NCBI RefSeq assembly: GCF_000512585.2
Contig: NC_089246.1
Coordinates: 806,001 to 870,000 of the forward strand
Reading direction: 5' to 3'
DNA length: 64,000 nucleotides
Source: Kwoniella bestiolae CBS 10118
Lineage: Eukaryota; Basidiomycota; Tremellomycetes; Tremellales; Cryptococcaceae
Part shown: in pieces, positions 57,726 through 64,000 of the stretch
Position numbering within the stretch: position 1 is the stretch's first letter
Layout of the letters: every line of letters begins with the position of its first letter
Notes under the pieces: model-generated
The model's input: the letters and a program-made list of their open reading frames with translations, nothing else
Database searches by the model: none
What the model was told of the DNA's origin: nothing
Made by a program: the position numbers and the translations under genes

Positions 57726-58047
57726 TTGATACATTATACGTGATAATTTGATCTGTCGTTGTCATGCTCAAGGTTATGGGGTAGATATTGTAATCGTTAC
57801 TCAGGTGCATGTACTGTATGTGTACGATCGATCTTCTATTCGTCATATCCATAAAATCTGTTCATACTCCCCGCCTTGGCCTTATCCTCCATTTTATCCA
57901 TTTATCGCAAGACTCGAAAGTTTCGATCGACTCGTGCTTGACGGAGTGTCATATTGGATAATTACCAGATCATCAGCCCATAGCGGATGGTATTCTCGAT
58001 TGGGAGAGGTGAAAGTGTAACCCACCACTACAGTGCAAGAACGACGA
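57726..58047. other. Convergent intergenic region, no gene seen
   Basis: A short plus-strand ORF (57748-58020) is unsupported. Confidence 0.4.
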
Positions 58048-58872
58048 TCAAGCTGATGTGAGATCAATCACCTCACTCTCCTCCCAATTTCCCTTCCTCT
58101 TCCTCGTCCTCTTCTCTGTCCTCGCACCAAGATTCATCCCCGCTTGTCGGTTACTAATACCTGTTGAACATCCCGTCAAACACCACTCTTTGTTTTCGGA
58201 TCTCGTATATCTCGTCAAATCGGCTTCCCCCAAATACAATCCCTCGTCAATGTATCCAGTAATCAACCAGCGCAGATTCGAATTGGTAAGTATGGGCACG
58301 CTGGAGGAGAAGACGAATGGTGGTGACGCGGGTCGGCCGATGAATGTGTATGAGGATTGTGGTGAGGAGTCGAGCTTGGATGTGAGAAGGCGTCCTTTCT
58401 TTTTCGATTTGATTTTTGAGGTGTTGGAAGGGTTTGGGGGGCTGGTAGTGTCCATAGGGAAATGATGGGTGTCCAGGTGGATGGTTGTTCGTGGGATGGA
58501 GTGGGGTTTTGGTACTTTGAGGAAATCAGTGTTGTATCTGATTAGAGTATGGTGTGATGAAAGATTCGAGTTGATCTGAAGGACCAAGAAGTAAGTAAGC
58601 CTTGAAAGGGGTTAGAGAAAAGCCCGATATCTATTTCATCACTAGGAAGCTGATCATGAAGTATTGACAACCTTTTACATTTATGAGGTATCCAAGTGAC
58701 GAGGGGCGGGTGAGCTATCAGGAGACCAAAGTTGTACCATTGAGATTGCTTTGATGAAATGGTCATCTAGCTGATCTCGTGCATAAAGTACTTTTGGGAG
58801 TGTATCGAGCGGGACGAATGAGAGAACCCTCATGATACAGCTGAGGGAGAGGGCAAGACAGTATAGTACCAT
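58048..58872 (-). CDS. Small orphan protein with C-terminal SUMO-interacting-like motif
   Basis: Two exons, complement(58048..58575, 58738..58872), with donor GTACAA and acceptor TTCAG; the phase closes at 220 residues. The N-terminal exon begins MVLYCLALSLSC and includes FVPLDTLPKVLYARDQLDDH, which looks like a folded segment; a start at a later Met (MRVLSFVPL) is possible. The middle has basic runs (KIKSKKKGR, TEKRTRKRKG). The end is ESEVIDLTSA, a hydrophobic-acidic VIDLT core flanked by acids, resembling a SUMO-interacting motif. No family recognised. The plus-strand ORF at 58058-58465 overlaps it and is its shadow. Moderate confidence that it is a gene, low for function. Confidence 0.6.
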
Positions 58873-59625
58873 TTCGTGTCGTGCTGCTCACATCTCTCGA
58901 GAGCACAACAACCGCCTACCGCAATGTCAGCAACGTCAGCTCATCCGTGTGATATGTCTGATGTCTGGGGTCGTATTTCTAGCTGATTGATCCTCTCTTT
59001 ACTCTGTTGTAGTGTATTGGGTGGGTCTTGTGTTATGCACTGCACTGCTACCAGCAGTGCTGTCATCACGCTGCCATACTTGGTTGATAAATCCATGCTC
59101 ATTAGCTCTTTGTAATGTGCGATTAAACGGGGGACAGTGCCATAACGAGAAGAGCGGTGACTAACCTACGAGGAAAGCAGCAGCAGTGAGCATTTGACCC
59201 TGAATTAGGGAATTAGGAAATCAGCTGAGAACTGAGACCAGATCTGGTTATTTTTTGTATTTCCCTCTTCTTTCCCCTGCGCTGTACCTGAGTCTAACAG
59301 CAAAATCCAATCTGATTCCATAAATGTGCTTTACCATCGTAACGAGTATGACCTCAGTGGTACCAGAACCAGCACAATGCAGCATACCACAAAAAACACA
59401 GTTAATTATACCAAACATGACATACGAGTATCCAGTATCAGATTGTACCTATCATGAATATTAATTAATCAAGTCATCAATCGTACAACATCGATCAACA
59501 ATCATCGTTATCATTATACTGTGTCGTATCGAATAGATTCAAGACGTCAGACAATCAGCGTCGATTCATCGCGCATTATCATCTGATATAATTCAGATAG
59601 GTCATCACCGTGTCTCTTGCAAGCG
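58873..59625. other. Divergent intergenic region, no gene seen
   Basis: AT-rich stretches near 59400-59480 precede the histidine kinase; no other feature is seen. Confidence 0.45.
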
Positions 59626-62600
59626 ATGGGTCGGAACATCTCCGACAGGAGGATAGATCTCGATCTCATTCCCAGAGAGTACCTTCAGGTATGTTCCGTC
59701 ACCTTGCACTCTGCATCATATCCGTATGTCTGATGATGCTGTTCCCAGTCGTACCCATATCCAGCCTTCGTACTTGTCGTCCCCTCGCCCTCTGCCGAAT
59801 GCTCCCAATCCACGCATGGAGACTTTCAACCTCTCGACGTATTTTGGTCGAATAGTAAATGGCGACGTCATGTGCAGGGAAGCTCATTGTTAGAATGTTT
59901 GGATGTGGATGGTGCGAGGAAGTTGAGCAAGTGGATCATCAGCCAGAGGTCTGGTGATAATGTGATTCATTCAGAATCGAAGGACTCAAAAACAAATGGG
60001 ACGTTCGACGCGGACTGGAGCATGGATGGCAGAGACACTATCTTAGGCGATGGGAAAGCTGGACCTCAAGATGGGGAATCATCAAGATCAAGGAAAGAAA
60101 GCGTATACAGCCCTCGAACAGTCTTGCATCCTTCCTTCTCCGATGCAGAAACCTACGATCCTTTAGATGGGCCTCTCGGCATCCCAGATCATTCAAATGA
60201 TAAACCTTTAATACTCGACTTTGTCCATCCTTCCAAATCCACCTTTGAGCTGGTCAAGGCGTACATGCCTATCCATCCTGCAGAACAAGGCAATGGTCAT
60301 ACCCGACCATCTACTCATGCATTCGTAATAATCACCACCATCCCTCGTTCAACCATCACATTCGATATCTCCCGACCCTCGCATTCCGACCCATACATGA
60401 CTCCAATGCAGGAGAAACCCACCTTCCTATCGCACAAGGAAGAACTACTCCAAACACCCGCCGTACCCAAAACTACTGTGCTCTCACCTACGACCTCACC
60501 TTCCCATCGATCACTTACCAGACCTATACCGGCTGCAACTAGCTCTGATCCCGCTATGACGCAAAAGGCAGTCACTCCCACAGAGGAGCTGAACGGATTC
60601 GACTTCACCTCGAAGAAGTCCGGAGCGATCAGGTTCGGAAGGGATGGGACGGTTACTACATCTGCTGCCGAGGCGGGCAGGCCGCCCATTGCTGATGTGC
60701 ATGATTTGATGGATTCAACGGATTGGTCGAAAACCCCCTTAGGGCCAAGGGAACAGTGGCCGCAGAGTTTGAAGACTATCGGTGAGTCCAACGGATGCGA
60801 TGAAGGTGATGGCTTGGGCTGATTGATGAGAGTAGTATCGCTGGTTTTGCATTATCCCCATCAATGTTGTTTATGGTGGGGCCCGGAACTTACCTTGATA
60901 TATAATGAGGCGTATGCTCAGGTACGTCGGCTGTACAAGAGGGCTAAGTGGTGTGCTAAAAGGATTTGTTCTAGATGATGCACAAACACCCTCATATATT
61001 CGGTATGTCCGGATCGGTGGCATGGGCAGGTGGGTAGCATCCCGGTATCTTTCACCTTGCAGATACCAGCTAATATGTCATCCTTGAGCAGAAATCTGGA
61101 ATGCTATAGGACCTCTATCAGAGTTGGTGCTAAGTGGTACACCGGTCTGTAAAGAGGATGGTAAGTAACCAAGCATCTTACGAGGCCGAATCACAACTGA
61201 AATTTGGCTGCCAGATTTCCTTCTGTTCAAGCAGCTTCCTCATCAGGGCGATGGGCTACTCGAAGAGTATCACACCTGGATGTGGGTCCCCGTCTTACAG
61301 GAAGATGGTACCTTTGGGGGATTGTGGAATGCTACGATAGCGACTACAAGCAAGGTTCTGGCGGAAAGGCGAATGGCAACAGTCCAAGAGATGGGTCAAA
61401 GGACATGTGAGCAATTGCTTTGGACTGTTGTGGCATGACTACAGCTAATCGTTCGACTTCTGGCGTCTGATCAGCCATCGCGAGGACGATGCCAGAGTTT
61501 GACGAAGCGGTCATCGATAGTCTCAAAGAGAATGCTCGTGATGTACCTTTCGCGGCGCTGTATCACGTCGACATACCTTCAGGTGAGTCCCATCGGAGTA
61601 GACCAAATTTGAATCTACTGACCGACGATCTATCAATAGCGAACGCTCGAAGAGGTTCAGGAGGCTCTGTAGAAGTCACTAAAGACGGGGACCAATCCGA
61701 CCGAATCAAACTCAACGTTCGGTTGGCAGGTACGATTGGTATACCGGATGATCATCCCACAACACCATCATACCTCTCAATAAGCATTCGAACGAGATCA
61801 CGCAGTACAGCACCCTCATCGCGAACGGGTCCGAGATCACCTTCATCGTCCATCGTCTCCTCCATGTCTGGCGCTCCCATACCGTTACTTGGCTCGAATA
61901 TGAGTGAAGAAGACGAGAACGACGCCACCACGACTGCCGAAGTGCTACAGTGGCCCATTCGAGAGGCACTTGCGTCGAACAGATTGGTCATGGTTGAGAA
62001 TTGCGAGGGGCTCATACATGATTATCCCATTAGGGTGTGGGATGAATTGCCAACTGCGGCGGTCGTTGTGCCTATAGCGAATGAGTCGGACGATGGAGTG
62101 CCCAGCGCGGTATTGATATTGGGACTGAATCTTAGAAGACCGTTTGATGAGGATTATGAATCATTCATCGTGAGTACATGTATCAGTCAGTCGAGATAAG
62201 GATGGACTGCTAATTGGTGTTTTCTACAGCATCTGTGAGCTTGACTTCGTGGGAAAGTAATCTTTCTCTAGCTGACCCTTTTGGTACAGGTTGAGAGTTC
62301 AATTAGCCTCCGGTATAGCGGCGGTGAGGTCGTATGAAGCTGAACTCCAAAGAGTTGAAGAACTGGCAGCTTTGGATAGAGCTAAGGTGAGTCATCACAA
62401 TGCAGTAATGGCCGGAAACATTGCTGATGCTGGTCAATGCTATAGAGCTTATTATTCTCGAATGTCAGCCATGAGTTGAGGTAAGTTTGAGCATCCGCTT
62501 GAGCTATGATAAGTTTCTTTCGTACCTATTGAACGATAATTCCACAGAACACCTCTTACATTGATTGCTGGACCTCTTGATGATTTGCTACAAGAGGCAC

Positions 62601-64000
62601 CAGAGGGTCAAAAGAAGGAAACACTGGTTATGGCTCGTCGGAATGTGTGAGTGGTCATGTGCCTTCTCTCATGAGAACATCATACATCAAAGACTGATTA
62701 TAATATGACATGTATCAGTCGTCGATTGACCCGACTCGTTTCCACTTTGATGGATGTGAGCCGTCTGGAAGCCGGTCGATTGAAAGGTTCTTTCCAGCTT
62801 GTGAACCTTGGTACGATGACTAGGGATCTTGCAGTTCTGTTCAAAGGCGCCATGTCCCAGGTAAGTGCGGCACCGTCCTTCCAGCAGGCATCGTGCTGAC
62901 TATCATTCCTCCAGGCCAAGCTGAAATACGTTATTGACTGTGATCTGACGGCGAAGTCTGTCTACGTCGATACGGAACATTGGGTACGTATATTTCACTC
63001 TGGGTTGATCAAGAAGATTTGCTGATATCTGTCAATTAGGAAAAAATCGTTTACAACCTGATAGGTACGGTGCTGTCTTTAAGTGTACGTGTAGGTCTTA
63101 CTGATTCCGGATCAATAGGAAATGCCATGAAATATACTATGGAAGGTTTCGTGACCGTCAAGCTTCAGTATCAATCTGGCCAAGCAATTTTCGCGGTTCA
63201 GGATAGTGGTGTTGGTATACCCGGTACGTCCTGTCCGTCCCGTTCCCGCCAGTGCTGATGGCTGACCGAGTATGCTTAGCCTCTGATCTCAATCTCGTTG
63301 GGGAACGGTTCCACCGAGTCCAGTCTGTTAGTCGGTCGCATGAAGGAACTGGGATAGGTCTGGCTTTGATCAAAGTGAGTGAACAGTCGCGTATGCCGTG
63401 CTGATTTTGCTGTAGGAGTTGATCAAGTTGCATGGAGGAGTCATGGCTATTGAGAGCAAGACGGCGGTAGAGTCAGGTGATGGTACTCGTGAGTATTTTG
63501 TTGCTGCCATTTCTCAAATATCGTGCTGATCATACAATCTCAGATGGGTCGACATTCTCTGTTAGAATACCGTAAGTGAATCTGACATGGACACTGGGAT
63601 TGCTTAATGCTGAATGCCAAATTACAATAGCCTCGGAACAAGTCATCTTCCCCCGGATGCGATTGAAGATGAGCAGACCACACAGAACGCTCAAACGACG
63701 TATGGTCAAGGCATAATAGACGAAGCGATGCAGTGGACCCGTGATCGACGGAATAGCTCTGGCACCCCTTCCCTCGAATCACCAGAACTTGGAAGTGCGC
63801 TCGAAGAAATCTCCTCGCGAAGTTCGAAGTCTCTTGATCCTAGTACACTGTATTTCAAGAAGGAGGACGTGATTATGCTTGTGGATGATTCGTTTGATAC
63901 GCGAAAGTGAGCTATACTCCAATCGAGATTATTGTGGAGGTGGCTGACATACGAGGTTACGATAGATACATGTGCTCGATATTTGCTCCGCTGTGTACGA
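59626..64000 (+). CDS. Hybrid histidine kinase (PAS-GAF-HisKA-HATPase-receiver), 3' end cut by window
   Basis: Start chosen at 59626 (MGRNISDRRIDLDLIPREYL), giving exon 1 59626-59688 and exon 2 59749-60781; many short introns follow. Order of parts: an N-terminal sensory region with SYPYPAFVLVVPSPSA; a PAS-like block DWSKTPLGPREQWPQSLK, LWWGPELTLIYNEAY; a GAF-like region; then HLLRVQLASGIAAVRSYEAE. The H box is NVSHELRTPLTLI, whose His is the autophosphorylation site. The ATPase domain has YNLIGNAMKY (N box), VQDSGVGIP (G1) and GTGIGLALIKEL (G2). The last exon begins the receiver with IMLVDDSFDTRKY, whose DD pair starts the acidic pocket; the phospho-acceptor Asp lies beyond the window. It is a cytosolic two-component sensor relaying phosphate towards an HPt protein. 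No sensory ligand can be assigned. It contains a 5-nt microexon at 62230-62234. Confidence 0.92.

Noticed and set aside
58058..58465. 135-codon plus-strand ORF
   Set aside because: It overlaps the minus-strand orphan whose two exons join in phase and contain a motif-like C-terminus; the plus-strand frame has no support.
60315..60791. 158-codon minus-strand ORF
   Set aside because: It lies wholly inside exon 2 of the histidine kinase, which is well supported.
1..64000. tRNA genes, rRNA, CRISPR arrays, transposons
   Set aside because: A read for box A/B and acceptor-stem patterns, repeat arrays, terminal repeats and transposase motifs found nothing convincing; small RNAs could have been missed.

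Overview
The window is nuclear DNA of a basidiomycete fungus, most probably a Tremellales yeast (the Cryptococcus/Kwoniella side). The evidence is genes packed with introns of about 50-80 nt having GTRNGT donors and CTRAY branch sites, and a gene set that includes a copper-fist regulator of CUF1 type, a multi-exon division-I chitin synthase, a PAS/GAF hybrid histidine kinase and an MFS drug transporter. There is no sign of plasmid, phage, CRISPR or bacterial operon structure. I rebuilt exon models by hand; nearly all close with consistent phase, and exceptions are stated.

Layout. 0.2-7.5 kb: SHE9/MDM33-like mitochondrial inner-membrane protein (-), a disordered protein with paired PP1-docking motifs (+), and a secreted GH18 chitinase (+) whose catalytic Glu sits on a 4-nt microexon. 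7.5-33.8 kb: an accessory block dominated by local gene families. It has four members of an unrecognised soluble-protein family (8.0, 10.2, 17.3 and 19.5 kb), a relic of an aldehyde dehydrogenase, a tandem pair of short-chain dehydrogenases (the first with a nonsense codon), a GT17 glycosyltransferase (-), a 14-exon Rad5/16-like SNF2 ATPase, and a tandem pair of serine beta-lactamase-like hydrolases. Flanking the hydrolases are two, probably three, small secreted proteins that share a Cys pattern ending in PVIDT. 33.8-64 kb: conserved housekeeping genes again. These are a peroxisomal acyl-CoA thioesterase, a DHA2-type MFS transporter, a large disordered nuclear-looking protein, an HSL-type esterase, mitochondrial ribosomal protein uS9m, a BolA protein, CUF1 (-) divergent from chitin synthase (+), an SLX9-like ribosome-biogenesis protein, a small orphan, and a hybrid histidine kinase cut by the window end.

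Working together. Chitinase and chitin synthase both act on wall chitin, and the synthase shares a 1.45-kb intergenic region with the copper regulator. The dehydrogenases, aldehyde-dehydrogenase relic, hydrolases and secreted proteins suggest an environmentally facing block that gains and loses genes quickly: it holds at least three broken genes (nonsense SDR, truncated ALDH, frameshifted secreted protein) and one hydrolase whose membrane anchor is cut off by an in-frame stop. Its flanks contain no obvious broken genes. The best candidate for undescribed biology is the four-member orphan family, followed by the Cys-PVIDT secreted family.
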